DNA of 64,000 bases from Reyranella sp. CPCC 100927 (GTDB taxonomy: Bacteria; Pseudomonadota; Alphaproteobacteria; Reyranellales; Reyranellaceae): NCBI RefSeq assembly GCF_007859315.1, contig NZ_VOHA01000016.1:102778-166777 (forward strand), written 5' to 3'. Of the stretch, positions 1 through 7,570 are shown piece after piece (position 1 is the stretch's first letter; the number at the start of each line of letters is the position of its first letter). The position numbers and the translations under genes were made by a program. The notes under the pieces are model-generated. The model was given only the letters and a program-made list of their open reading frames with translations. It did no database searches and was not told the origin of the DNA.

Positions 1-929
1 GCATCCCCTTTCCCTTCCACCCCGGCGAGTTGCAGATGCAGCAACAAGCCGGGATGGCGGCGCGTTTCGCCAAACCGGGCGCCGTGGGCATCCGGCACGC
101 CATGCCCGATCAGCATCGCGATTTCTTCGCCCTGCTGCCGTTGCTGTTCGTCGGCAGCAGGGACGCCGGCGGCCAGCCCTGGGCTTCGGTGCTAACCGGC
201 GCGCCGGGTTTCGCCGCGTCGCCCGACGCCAGAACGCTGCGCGTCGACGCAAGGCCCGTTCCCGGTGATCCGCTGGCGGAGAACCTGGATGTCGGCAGTG
301 ACCTGGGCCTGCTCGGCATTCAACTTGAAACGCGCCGGCGCAATAGACTGAACGGTTCGATCACGGCGCTGGATGCGGCAGGCTTCACCGTGGCCGTCGA
401 GCAGAGTTTCGGCAACTGCGCGCAGTACATTCAGGCGCGTCGGCCCTATCGGGTCGATACGCCATCGCCTGCGCTGCTATCCGAGACGGCTCGTCTATCG
501 GTCGATGCGCGCGCCCTTGTCGCCAAGGCGGATACCTTCTTCATCGCCTCCGCGGCGCCCCAGCAAGGGGTCGACGTTTCCCATCGCGGCGGCAAGCCTG
601 GCTTCGTGCGCGTCGACCATGACGACAACGGCAGCGTGCTGACCGCCCCGGACTTCCGTGGCAACGCCTTCTTCAACACCATGGGCAACATCGCGCTCGA
701 TCCGCGTGCGGGCCTGCTGTTCGTCGATTTCGACAGCGGTGATCTGCTGATGCTGGCCGCGCAGGCCGAGGTTATCTGGGACGGTGCCGAGCTTGCGGCC
801 TTCCAGGGCGCCGAACGGCTGCTGCGGCTGCGCATCACGCACGGCCGGTTGCTTCAGCGTGCGTTGCCGCTGCGCTGGTCCGCGCCCGAGTATGCGCCGC
901 AACTGGCGAAGACGGGCGCCTGGACCTGA
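1..929 (+). CDS. Pyridoxamine 5'-phosphate oxidase-like flavoprotein, 5' end cut by window
   Basis: The reading frame is open to the left window edge (first full codon at position 3), so the N-terminus is missing; the visible residues before the first ATG at 30 (PFHPGELQMQ) look like the usual start of this family. The protein has the split-barrel FMN-binding type of fold, with the family blocks MPDQHRDFFALLP, QPWASVLTGAPGF, LGIQLETRRRNR and QSFGNCAQYIQ. Relatives occur alone or fused to ferredoxin-reductase modules; here a reductase with a 2Fe-2S domain lies 1.3 kb downstream as a separate gene. Substrate is unknown. Family assignment is confident; any functional link to the reductase is inference. 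Confidence 0.85.
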   Translation, partial: IPFPFHPGELQMQQQAGMAARFAKPGAVGIRHAMPDQHRDFFALLPLLFVGSRDAGGQPWASVLTGAPGFAASPDARTLRVDARPVPGDPLAENLDVGSDLGLLGIQLETRRRNRLNGSITALDAAGFTVAVEQSFGNCAQYIQARRPYRVDTPSPALLSETARLSVDARALVAKADTFFIASAAPQQGVDVSHRGGKPGFVRVDHDDNGSVLTAPDFRGNAFFNTMGNIALDPRAGLLFVDFDSGDLLMLAAQAEVIWDGAELAAFQGAERLLRLRITHGRLLQRALPLRWSAPEYAPQLAKTGAWT

Positions 930-931
930 GA

Positions 932-959
932 ATGCCGGCGACTCAATGGTCGCCGGCAT
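932..959. terminator. Perfect 11-bp stem-loop between convergent genes
   Basis: ATGCCGGCGAC at 932-942 pairs perfectly with 949-959 around a six-base loop. It lies just after the stop at 929 and before the convergent stop at 972, so it could end transcription from both sides. No clear U-tract follows, so intrinsic activity is uncertain. Confidence 0.5.
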
Positions 960-971
960 CGCCAGACGGTG

Positions 972-2039
972 CTATTGCGCGGCGATCGCGTCGGTCACGA
1001 ACCGCTTCTTGTCGAAATCCTCTGCGACCTTGCCGTCGTTGGCGAGGATGGTCGATGCGTCGATCTTGGCGTACTCCATGACGCCCATGTCGGTCAGCGC
1101 CTTCTGTACCTTGGGACCGAACAGGCCGATGTCCTTGAGGATCGGCACGATGCGCGTGAAGAGCCGCGTGCGGAAAGCCTGCATGACGCCGGAGTTGAAG
1201 GCGTACTCCATCAGCTTGTCGACCGGCAGGCCCGAGCGCATCCACACCTCACTCTGGTTGAAGCGGTCGCGCATGAAGTAGAGCGCCTCGACGCAGAACT
1301 CCTCGCGCTGGGCACGCTCATGGTCGCTGAGCTGCGGGTAGTAGTCGCGCAACGCCAGGCGGCCGAAGGTGACGTGACGCGCCTCGTCCTGCATGACGTA
1401 GGCGTTGACGGCGGCCGAGAGGTTGTTCTTCGCCTGATCGCGGATGCGCTGGAACGCGGCCAGCGCCAGGCCTTCGATCAGCACCTGCATGCCGAGATAG
1501 GTCATGTCCCAGCGGCTGTCGGTCAGCGTCTGCTCGAGCAGGTTCTTCAGCGACTCCGTGATCGGATACGCCATCTTGAATTTTTCGTGGATCAGCCGCT
1601 TGTAGACCTCGACGTGGCGCGCCTCGTCCATCACCTGGGTGGCGGCATAGAACTTGGCGTTCATGTCCGGCACGGTGTTCACGATCTTGGCGGTCGCGAT
1701 CAGCGCGCCCTGCTCGCCATGCATGAACTGGCAGATCGTGTGCGACGCGAGATTCCAGCGCAGCCAGATCTTCTCCTTCTCCGTCATCTTGTCCCAGAAC
1801 GGAGAGCCGAAGATCGGGATCGACTCGTCGGACATCCCCATCGGGTTGTCCTCCTGCAACTCCTGCGTCCAGTCGAGCCGGTCTGTCGCGTTCCACTGCT
1901 GCTGCTTGCCTTTTTCGTAGAGGTTCAGCAGCTCGGCCGAGCCGTCCTCGTACTCCCAGGTGAAATGCATCTGGGTCTTGCCGTCGAATTTCCACTCGGT
2001 GATGTCGACGGGCAGCTCATAGATTTTCGTGGACGTCAT
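972..2039 (-). CDS. Ferritin-like diiron-carboxylate protein (putative oxygenase)
   Basis: This 355-residue protein carries the metal-ligand pattern of ferritin-like diiron enzymes: Glu109 (HGEQG), Glu139 and His142 (DEARH), Glu189 (IEGLAL), and Glu219 and His222 (a second DEARH). That E, ExxH, E, ExxH order is shared by ribonucleotide reductase R2, acyl-ACP desaturases and related oxygenases. The body is mostly helical and has no signal peptide. It is transcribed away from a ferredoxin-type reductase (2235-3272), a plausible electron donor. The substrate cannot be read from sequence; N-oxygenation, desaturation or hydroxylation are all possible. The diiron family call is confident and the oxygenase role is inference. 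Confidence 0.8.
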   Translation of the reverse strand: MTSTKIYELPVDITEWKFDGKTQMHFTWEYEDGSAELLNLYEKGKQQQWNATDRLDWTQELQEDNPMGMSDESIPIFGSPFWDKMTEKEKIWLRWNLASHTICQFMHGEQGALIATAKIVNTVPDMNAKFYAATQVMDEARHVEVYKRLIHEKFKMAYPITESLKNLLEQTLTDSRWDMTYLGMQVLIEGLALAAFQRIRDQAKNNLSAAVNAYVMQDEARHVTFGRLALRDYYPQLSDHERAQREEFCVEALYFMRDRFNQSEVWMRSGLPVDKLMEYAFNSGVMQAFRTRLFTRIVPILKDIGLFGPKVQKALTDMGVMEYAKIDASTILANDGKVAEDFDKKRFVTDAIAAQ

Positions 2040-2126
2040 GCTACGGCCTCCAGGCGGTCACGGCTGTCGCGCGACGCCCCAACAAGGCCGATGAACACCG
2101 ACCCGGGCCGCCGCTTCCTCTCCAAC

Positions 2127-2153
2127 GAACGGAAAATTTATGACGCTCCGTTC
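2127..2153. promoter_or_regulatory. Inverted repeat, candidate operator in divergent promoter region
   Basis: GAACGGA at 2127-2133 is repeated in inverted form (TCCGTTC) at 2147-2153 with a 13-base AT-rich spacer. It sits between the divergent diiron and reductase genes. Size and symmetry resemble TetR-type operators, but no regulator gene of that family is in the window. Confidence 0.5.
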
Positions 2154-2169
2154 ATATTTGTGGGCGGAC

Positions 2170-2188
2170 GCTAGCATGTTCTGCTAGC
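2170..2188. promoter_or_regulatory. Second inverted repeat in the same divergent region
   Basis: GCTAGCA at 2170-2176 and TGCTAGC at 2182-2188 form a perfect 7-bp dyad with a five-base centre, 47 bases before the reductase start. It may be an operator or a short hairpin in the 5' leader. Confidence 0.4.
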
Positions 2189-2234
2189 ACTGTCAGCCCG
2201 GAATCGCGCATAAGGCGGACCGCGCCGATCTTCG

Positions 2235-3272
2235 ATGACGAGAGCCTTGATGTCGTATCACCAGTTGCGCGTCGCGCGCATCGTGCAGGAAACACCGGAC
2301 GCCCGGTCCTTTGTGCTGGCCGTGCCGCCCGAACTCGCCGACCGCTTCCGCTATCGCGCCGGCCAGTTCCTGACCTTCAAGGTGCCACATCCCGACGGCA
2401 CCGTGGCGCGTTGCTATTCGCTTTCCAGTGCGCCGGAGACCGACGGCGAGGCCAAGGTCACGGTCAAGCGGGTGGACGGCGGCCGCGGCTCGAACTGGTT
2501 CCATGACGCGCTGAAGGAAGGTGCCACGCTCGACGTGATGGTGCCTGCCGGCCGCTTCGTGCTGAACGGCGGCGAGGCTCCGCTGTTGTTGTTCGCCGGC
2601 GGCAGCGGCGTCACACCGGTGATGTCGCTGATCAAGTCGGCGCTGAAGACCACCAACCGGCGCATGCGGCTGTTCTACGCCAACCGCGATGCGCCATCAG
2701 TGATCTTCCAGGCCGAGTTCGACGCGCTGGCGCGTGCCCATCCCGACCGCCTGGAGGTGCGCCATCACCTCGACGACCAGCAGGGCCTGACGACGGCCGC
2801 CGAGGTCACCCAGACGCTGGCGGGATTCGAGACGGCGGAAGCCTATCTCTGCGGCCCGGGTCCGTTCATGACCCTGGTCGAGGACACGCTGCTGAAGACC
2901 GGCATGCCGCGCAACCGCGTGCTGATTGAGCGCTTCGAGGCCTCAGGCAACGAGGCCGTGCCGATGGCGCCGCCTGAGGACGGCGACGTGATCCCTGATG
3001 CGATCACCATCCACTTCGAGGGCAAAGTGCATCGCGTGCCCTATCGCAAGGGCCTGTCGATCCTCAACGCGGCGCGCGAGGCGGGCCTGTCGCCCAACTC
3101 GGCCTGCGAGGAAGGCTTCTGCGCCTCGTGCGCGGCCAAGAAGATCAAGGGAAAGATTGTGCTGGCCAACAACGACATCTACACCGAGGACGATCTCGCC
3201 AGCGGCTGGATCCTGACCTGCCAGGGCCATGCCTTCGGCGAGGAGGTCGAGATCACCTACGACGTGGTGTGA
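2235..3272 (+). CDS. Ferredoxin-NAD(P) reductase with C-terminal 2Fe-2S domain (PaaE/KshB-like)
   Basis: The 345-residue protein has an FAD-binding domain with RCYSLSS (about 60-66), an NAD(P)-binding domain with GGSGVTPVMS and the YLCGPGPF motif, and a plant-type ferredoxin domain at the C-terminus. The cluster ligands are visible as CEEGFCASC followed by a distal Cys in LTCQGH. Proteins of this architecture pass electrons from NAD(P)H to oxygenases, as in PaaE, KshB or HmpX-type systems. The divergent diiron protein is the obvious candidate partner. An internal ATG at 2250 (MSYHQLRV) is an alternative start. Confidence 0.92.
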   Translation: MTRALMSYHQLRVARIVQETPDARSFVLAVPPELADRFRYRAGQFLTFKVPHPDGTVARCYSLSSAPETDGEAKVTVKRVDGGRGSNWFHDALKEGATLDVMVPAGRFVLNGGEAPLLLFAGGSGVTPVMSLIKSALKTTNRRMRLFYANRDAPSVIFQAEFDALARAHPDRLEVRHHLDDQQGLTTAAEVTQTLAGFETAEAYLCGPGPFMTLVEDTLLKTGMPRNRVLIERFEASGNEAVPMAPPEDGDVIPDAITIHFEGKVHRVPYRKGLSILNAAREAGLSPNSACEEGFCASCAAKKIKGKIVLANNDIYTEDDLASGWILTCQGHAFGEEVEITYDVV

Positions 3273-3313
3273 GAGCGGTGTAGTCTCCAGACAGCGCAGC
3301 GGTCTGAGAGTCC

Positions 3314-4033
3314 ATGTCGGCACCCAGCGAAAAGCTCGTCAGTCACCTCGCTGACAAGATAAACGCCAAGATCGTGTCGGGAGAGTACCCACCCGGCACG
3401 CGACTGCGGCAGGAGGCGCTGGCGGAAGCGTTTTCGGTCAGTCGCACCCCGATCCGCGAAGCGCTGCGTCAGCTGGAAGTGAAAGGCGTCGTCCAGCACA
3501 CGCCGAACCAGGGCGCGACGGTGCGCGCGCTCAGCGCCCGTGATATCCGCGAGGCGTACCAGGTTCGCGCCGAGCTGGAAGGGCTCGCTGCAGAACTCGC
3601 TGTCGAATGGATCACCGATGCGCAGATCGAGCGCATCCGGGCGGCGCAGGCGCGCTTCGCCCAGGCCGTGGAACAGCTGGCCGCGGCGAAGGACAAGAAG
3701 GGGCCGGCGCGCAACCCCGCCGCGAGGCTCCCCAACTGGGTCGAAGCCAACGACGCGTTTCACGCCGTCATCCTGGAAGCGAGCCGCAACCGACGCCTGA
3801 GCCAGGTGGCGCAGGACATGCACATCGGCTTCACGCGCGGCATCATGATGTCGGCGCTGGCGATGGACGGGCAGCGCATGCGCGAAAACGTGGCGCAGCA
3901 CGATGCGATCCTGGACGCCATCGAGCGGCGTGACGCGACGGCGGTACGCCGCGCCATGACCCATCACATTCTGCGCTCGGGCGAGATCATGGTCTGGTGG
4001 CTGGAAAGTTGCGGCTACCTCGAGCGCGATTGA
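3314..4033 (+). CDS. GntR-family regulator, FadR/FCD subfamily
   Basis: A winged helix-turn-helix covers roughly residues 10-75, with the recognition region SVSRTPIREALRQLE, and is followed by an all-helical FCD effector domain ending in ARRAMTHHIL-type helices. Length (239 residues) fits the subfamily, which senses small carboxylates or acyl-CoAs and usually represses neighbouring catabolic genes. It lies 41 bases after the reductase gene and converges on the cupin gene, whose upstream region holds a TTGGATACAA site of the general GntR/FCD type. The ligand is unknown. A charged insertion (KDKKGPARNP) sits in the middle of the effector domain. Confidence 0.88.
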   Translation: MSAPSEKLVSHLADKINAKIVSGEYPPGTRLRQEALAEAFSVSRTPIREALRQLEVKGVVQHTPNQGATVRALSARDIREAYQVRAELEGLAAELAVEWITDAQIERIRAAQARFAQAVEQLAAAKDKKGPARNPAARLPNWVEANDAFHAVILEASRNRRLSQVAQDMHIGFTRGIMMSALAMDGQRMRENVAQHDAILDAIERRDATAVRRAMTHHILRSGEIMVWWLESCGYLERD

Positions 4034-4040
4034 GTCGCGA

Positions 4041-4127
4041 CTGTCATCCCGAGCGCAGCGAGGGATCTCCCGAGAATAGCGCTCTGCGTCACACGCAGGA
4101 GATCCCTCGCTACGCTCGGGATGACAG
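4041..4127. repeat. REP-like palindromic intergenic element, family A copy 1
   Basis: CTGTCATCCCGAGCGCAGCG at the left edge (4041) reappears inverted at the right edge (to 4127) with about 30-base arms ending in GAGGGATCTCC. Three further copies of the family are in this window at 55441-55522, 62911-63002 and 63862-63948, all between genes. Here it separates two convergent genes. Confidence 0.85.
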
Positions 4128-4132
4128 GTGTG

Positions 4133-4630
4133 TCACCAGTCATATTTCTCGGCGTCGAGTGGCTTGCGTTCCTTCACGTTGAAGCGGCCGTCGTAGACAG
4201 CGGGCTTGCCAGTCGTCGGACCCGGATACTGGACGAACAGCATGAGGCCGCCCGTCTTGGTGTGCAGCGGCGCTTCGACATGCGGATCGGGATGGAACAC
4301 CATCGTGCCCGGCCCGTACATCTTGCCGCCGATGTCGAACTCGCCTTCGAGGATGTACCAGACCTGCGCGAAGTAGTGGCTGTGCATCGGGTGATGGCCG
4401 CCTGGTTCGACGCGGAAGAGACCTGCGTTCGGCTCGGTGGGACGGTCCGGTCGCGGATGGAAGAGCATTTTGCTCCACTGCCCGGGATAGCGAAGCATCT
4501 CCCAGTCCATGTCGTCGATGTGCCGGATCTCGTGTGGATGGTGCGCCGCGGTCAGGGGACCTTTCATCGGGTCCTTCTTCGGCAAGCGAGTGACATCGTC
4601 GATATCGGTCATCGTGGCGGCGTCAGACAT
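4133..4630 (-). CDS. Cupin-domain protein
   Basis: This 165-residue protein has one cupin barrel: a metal-site motif with HPMHSHYFAQVWYILEGEF (about residues 79-97) and a second motif with PHVEAPLH. Such single-domain cupins are metal-dependent dioxygenases, isomerases or sensors; sequence alone does not separate these. The start ATG at 4630 is preceded by a strong AGGAGGA ribosome site. The upstream region carries a long dyad that may bind the neighbouring GntR regulator. No other enzyme gene shares its transcript. Confidence 0.85.
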   Translation of the reverse strand: MSDAATMTDIDDVTRLPKKDPMKGPLTAAHHPHEIRHIDDMDWEMLRYPGQWSKMLFHPRPDRPTEPNAGLFRVEPGGHHPMHSHYFAQVWYILEGEFDIGGKMYGPGTMVFHPDPHVEAPLHTKTGGLMLFVQYPGPTTGKPAVYDGRFNVKERKPLDAEKYDW

Positions 4631-4651
4631 TGGTCTCCTCCTGATTCTTAC

Positions 4652-4681
4652 TGTATCCTATATCGACAATATTGGATACAA
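4652..4681. promoter_or_regulatory. Dyad upstream of the cupin gene, candidate GntR/FCD operator
   Basis: TGTATCC at 4652-4658 is mirrored by GGATACA at 4674-4680, and the right half also contains a TTGGATACAA core (4672-4681). The site lies 22-51 bases before the cupin start on the minus strand and is AT-rich against the local background. A GntR/FCD regulator is encoded 0.6 kb away. Confidence 0.5.
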
Positions 4682-4725
4682 TATCTCACGATCGGAGGCT
4701 GGCGCAAGCAGTCCGTGCCGTGCTT

Positions 4726-5178
4726 TTACCGTGGGGCGGCAATCGCAATGTCGTCGAGATCAGCTTCTGTCAAAAGCCGAACATTCACAGTCGGCCAACC
4801 GAGGATCGATGCCTTCAGCAGTCGGTGAATGCCGTCCAGGATGACGACCTGTCCGGTAGAGCGCGTGCGCGCATGCAACGCGAACCGCAGGTCAGCGGCC
4901 ATCGTCCGTTCCCATTGAGCCGGATACCGGCTGCGATCCGCTGCCACGGCGGACGGCCGCACCTTGAACGGCTTCCCGCCGTTCGCCCAGAACGGCAGAT
5001 CGAGATGCCACGCAAGGTCGATGACGGGCACCGTCACCTCGTGAAGACCCGTCAGCGCGTGAAGCGTGGCGCGATCCCAAAGGTAATCGAGTATCACGCC
5101 ACGAAGCCCGTCCGACAGCTGGTTCAGCAGCGGAAATGGCTGTCGAGCCCTCACGCCATTCGGTCGATGAAGAGTCAA
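4726..5178 (-). CDS. ParB-N-like small protein of unknown function
   Basis: The 150-residue product contains VTVPVIDLAWHLDLPFW and a later VVILDGIHRLLKA, a pattern like the ParB/Srx-type fold where a conserved D-G-x-H-R segment binds nucleotide. No helix-turn-helix is evident, so it is not a plasmid partition ParB. The start is a TTG at 5178 that overlaps the TGA of the upstream Hcp-like gene by four bases (TTGA), which suggests translational coupling. Function is unknown; the fold call is moderate. Confidence 0.6.
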   Translation of the reverse strand: MTLHRPNGVRARQPFPLLNQLSDGLRGVILDYLWDRATLHALTGLHEVTVPVIDLAWHLDLPFWANGGKPFKVRPSAVAADRSRYPAQWERTMAADLRFALHARTRSTGQVVILDGIHRLLKASILGWPTVNVRLLTEADLDDIAIAAPR

Positions 5179-5555
5179 CCGCCCTTGACCAGGGCACGCG
5201 TCGCGTTGAGCCTCAGCTCGATGAGCTGCGTTTTGAGCTTCGTTTCGCCGGCCCGGCCGTAGTCGATCACGACCACGTCGCTCAGTTCGATCGACTGTTC
5301 CAGGTTGCCGCGATCGATGACGTGCAGTTCGACGCGATTGATCGATTCGTGGCTGGTGCGGAATTTGTAGAACGGCGAGGCGTATTTGCCGCCGGCGATG
5401 GTGACGATGGCATCGACATCTTTGCCTTCACCGAACTGGATGTTCTCGGCACGATCCCAGGTGAACTTCTCGACCTTGAACCAGCCGACATAGTCGCGCG
5501 GCTCGCGCGCATCGCCTTCCAGGCCGTCGACCTTCATGAATGTCGTTTCGGACAC
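5175..5555 (-). CDS. Hcp-like protein (orphan type VI tube-protein fold)
   Basis: I place the start at GTG 5555 because AGGAGG lies six bases before it; the open frame runs further upstream but without such a site. The 126-residue product begins FMKVDGLEGD and shows the Hcp pattern of an N-terminal strand with M-K-V-D-G, a central G-W-F-K-V-E strand, and a C-terminal E-L-S-D-V-V-V-I-D-Y stretch. Hcp proteins form hexameric rings of type VI secretion tubes, but no other type VI gene is visible, so a stand-alone role is likely. The gene is coupled to the ParB-like gene. Family membership is a moderate call. Confidence 0.55.
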   Translation of the reverse strand: MSETTFMKVDGLEGDAREPRDYVGWFKVEKFTWDRAENIQFGEGKDVDAIVTIAGGKYASPFYKFRTSHESINRVELHVIDRGNLEQSIELSDVVVIDYGRAGETKLKTQLIELRLNATRALVKGG

Positions 5556-5752
5556 GATCCGCCTCCTAGCGCCCAAGGCCCCTTCCCAACGCATCGTACC
5601 CGACAGCCGAGCCAGGACAAAAGCGAGTCTCAAGGTCTCCGGCGCAGGTCGGCACGCCGGCACATGCAGGACGGGCATGGCTGGCGCGATCGGCGGCGCG
5701 GGTGCTCAGCGCGCAGCCCTTGTCCCGCGGTATCCCGGCGTATCGACGAGGC

Positions 5753-5974
5753 TCAGCGACCGGCCGATCGCGCGATCGATTTGATGGCGCCCCGAGGGCG
5801 ACCGGAGAGTTCCGCAACCTTCTGATCCTGGGCTTCGATGATCGTGCGGACGACCGCGTCGTCTTGAGCGCCATCCAGTTCCGAATTGGCGATCTTGCGG
5901 TTCGAGGTGCGTGAACCGTCCTCGTAGACGACGTCGAATGCCGTGAATTCGCCGTTGCTTTTCTTGCGAGACAT
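5753..5974 (-). CDS. Small hypothetical protein
   Basis: The 73-residue protein starts at ATG 5974, preceded by GGAG at good spacing. It begins MSRKKSNGEFTAFDVVYEDG and reads as a short beta-rich N-terminus followed by a charged helix and a basic tail. I do not recognise a named domain. It is one of several tiny minus-strand genes between 5.7 and 7.6 kb. Confidence 0.6.
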   Translation of the reverse strand: MSRKKSNGEFTAFDVVYEDGSRTSNRKIANSELDGAQDDAVVRTIIEAQDQKVAELSGRPRGAIKSIARSAGR

Positions 5975-6116
5975 CGATTGCTCCGTTGTCGAACGACCGC
6001 CGACGCCGGTCCTCGATATGTTCAGTGGTAACATCGCCCCGACACGCCTTTCCGGGCCGATCACGAGCGTGGCGAAAACGAAAGCGGCCGCCATCGCGTG
6101 CGGCCGCGCCGCCTGT

Positions 6117-6323
6117 TCAGTCTTTGTGCTCAGACCCGCCGTTGGGGTCTATCGGGGCAGGTCGCCCTTCGACGCCTTGCTTCGGCACGGCTTCCGCCGC
6201 GGCAGCCGCAGCCTTGCGTTCTTCTGACCGTTCTTGCCGTTGCCTCAGCTTTTCTTCACGCCGGGCTCCTTGAGCGCGGGCGCGCTCGGCGCGCTGGTGA
6301 CCGTAGTTGGGTTTGAATGGCAT
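6117..6323 (-). CDS. Small basic hypothetical protein
   Basis: The 68-residue protein starts at ATG 6323 with AGGGG just upstream. It opens MPFKPNYGHQRAERARAQ and is a nearly uninterrupted Arg/Lys/Glu-rich helix. I recall similar short proteins from Bradyrhizobium-like genomes, without assigned function. It may be a nucleic-acid-associated helix, which is inference. Confidence 0.65.
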   Translation of the reverse strand: MPFKPNYGHQRAERARAQGARREEKLRQRQERSEERKAAAAAAEAVPKQGVEGRPAPIDPNGGSEHKD

Positions 6324-6381
6324 CGATAGCCCCTGAGATGATCTTGTTCCAGACCACACAGATTGTTACGCAGATCGTCAA

Positions 6382-6615
6382 TCAAGGCTCGACGCAGACG
6401 CCTTTGAGAAGCGGGGTCTCCCCTGCGGCAGCCTCCTTGGCCAACCGAAGCGCCCGAAGACGGGCTGTCTTGGCGGCTTCCGCTTCAAGCAATCTCACCC
6501 GTTCCTCGTCCCGCGTCTTTTGCAACGCCTTGAGGAGCTCATCTCTTCGCTGTTGGCTCGACCGCTGTAGTGCCCGGTGTCCACGGGTCGGGCTCTGCAT
6601 CTCACCTGCCGCCAT
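6382..6615 (-). CDS. Small coiled-coil hypothetical protein
   Basis: A start at ATG 6615 is supported by AGGAGGAGG upstream, giving 77 residues; the frame also continues upstream without a better site. The product is dominated by a charged helix (QRRDELLKALQKTRDEERVR) likely to form a coiled coil, with a Cys near the C-terminus. No domain is recognised. Confidence 0.5.
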   Translation of the reverse strand: MAAGEMQSPTRGHRALQRSSQQRRDELLKALQKTRDEERVRLLEAEAAKTARLRALRLAKEAAAGETPLLKGVCVEP

Positions 6616-6941
6616 GGCGGGCCTCCTCCTGCTCGGATCCTTCGGCGCACGCCGCAGCACGCGTATAGAAATGCACCCAATAACAAGGCAGCAGATCGCG
6701 CTGAACTGAGCGCCAGCGCGTTTCCAAACGTCCTGCCGTCAAAATCACAATCTGCTATGGCCCGGATGGATTCGGACGCTGTCGCGCAGCCTTGTAGCAC
6801 CCTTTGCCACCAAGGGCAGGGCAAATCGGCCTCTGGATCGCGCCGGACTTATATTCGTTTGTATTCGACCGACTTCGTCGTCATACCATCGACAATGCAT
6901 GCATTGCCGTTTCACCCTAGGTCGACGCCGAGGGGATCGGT
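6616..6941. other. Gene-free stretch before a small membrane protein
   Basis: No convincing gene is seen in these 326 bases. The stretch holds a perfect 14-base palindrome at 6893-6906 and probably the promoter of the gene at 6942. Confidence 0.5.
6893..6906. promoter_or_regulatory. Perfect 14-base palindrome upstream of small membrane protein
   Basis: CAATGCATGCATTG is fully self-complementary and lies 35 bases before the ATG at 6942, where a repressor or activator could act on the promoter. Confidence 0.4.
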
Positions 6942-7217
6942 ATGAGCTTCTGGCGGCCTGATATCTATTGGACAGACCAGCTTCGCTGGTATGAGCGGAT
7001 CGGTATTGCCGGCTGGTGGCTGGGAAAGGCGGTTTTTGCCGGCAGTATCGTGGTGTCGGCCGGGTTGGTCGGCATGTCGATCTATAGTCCGCTTGCGGGC
7101 ATCTCCAGCGCCACCGTCCTGCAGAGCGCCATCGTCATCCCGCTCGCCGGACTCGCCGTCCTCATCGGCACGCGCGCGGCGTTAGCGCTGGCAATCCGCA
7201 GTGCCGAAACCGGGTAA
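6942..7217 (+). CDS. Small inner-membrane protein
   Basis: The 91-residue product starts after a GAGGGG ribosome site. It has a short aromatic N-terminus (SFWRPDIYWTDQLRWYERIG) and two hydrophobic segments at about residues 24-47 and 58-85, so it should span the membrane twice. I do not recognise the family. It is the only plus-strand member of this small-gene cluster until 8112. Confidence 0.6.
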   Translation: MSFWRPDIYWTDQLRWYERIGIAGWWLGKAVFAGSIVVSAGLVGMSIYSPLAGISSATVLQSAIVIPLAGLAVLIGTRAALALAIRSAETG

Positions 7218-7252
7218 CGGTCGCCGAGGCACGTTGCATGATCCGGAAGTGA

Positions 7253-7570
7253 CTAGTCATGGTCGCGCGGTGGCGTCGCTATATCGGACAGGCGCCTGAA
7301 GTCCTCCAGCACACTCTCGATCAGCCGCTGTCGACGTGGATCTTGCGCCGCTGGTGTGGCGGCGAACAGCTCGATCAAGTACCGGGCCTTCTCGGCGGCC
7401 TCCGCCCATGTCTGCACCGACGTGGCAGCATAGACTTTCTCGAGTTCGACCTGTCGGTCCCGCAAGGCGACCTGATCCGCCTTGACCTCGGCGAGACGTC
7501 GCCGGATTTCGGTGGCCTTTTGCGCTGCCATGCCCCGGCGCTGGTCGAGTACGATCGGGTCGTCCGACAT
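7253..7570 (-). CDS. Small helical hypothetical protein
   Basis: I start the gene at ATG 7570, giving 105 residues beginning MSDDPIVLDQRRGMAAQKAT. The product is helical and charged, with a central heptad-rich part (RDRQVELEKVYA) and a conserved-looking AAEKARYLIELFAATPAAQD block. I recall similar proteins from Bradyrhizobium-type genomes but know no function for them. The open frame extends to 7750, but that extension reads like non-coding sequence. Confidence 0.65.
   Translation of the reverse strand: MSDDPIVLDQRRGMAAQKATEIRRRLAEVKADQVALRDRQVELEKVYAATSVQTWAEAAEKARYLIELFAATPAAQDPRRQRLIESVLEDFRRLSDIATPPRDHD

Noticed and set aside
5175..5678. Longer version of the Hcp-like gene
   Set aside because: The extra 41 codons lack family similarity and the AGGAGG site points to GTG 5555.
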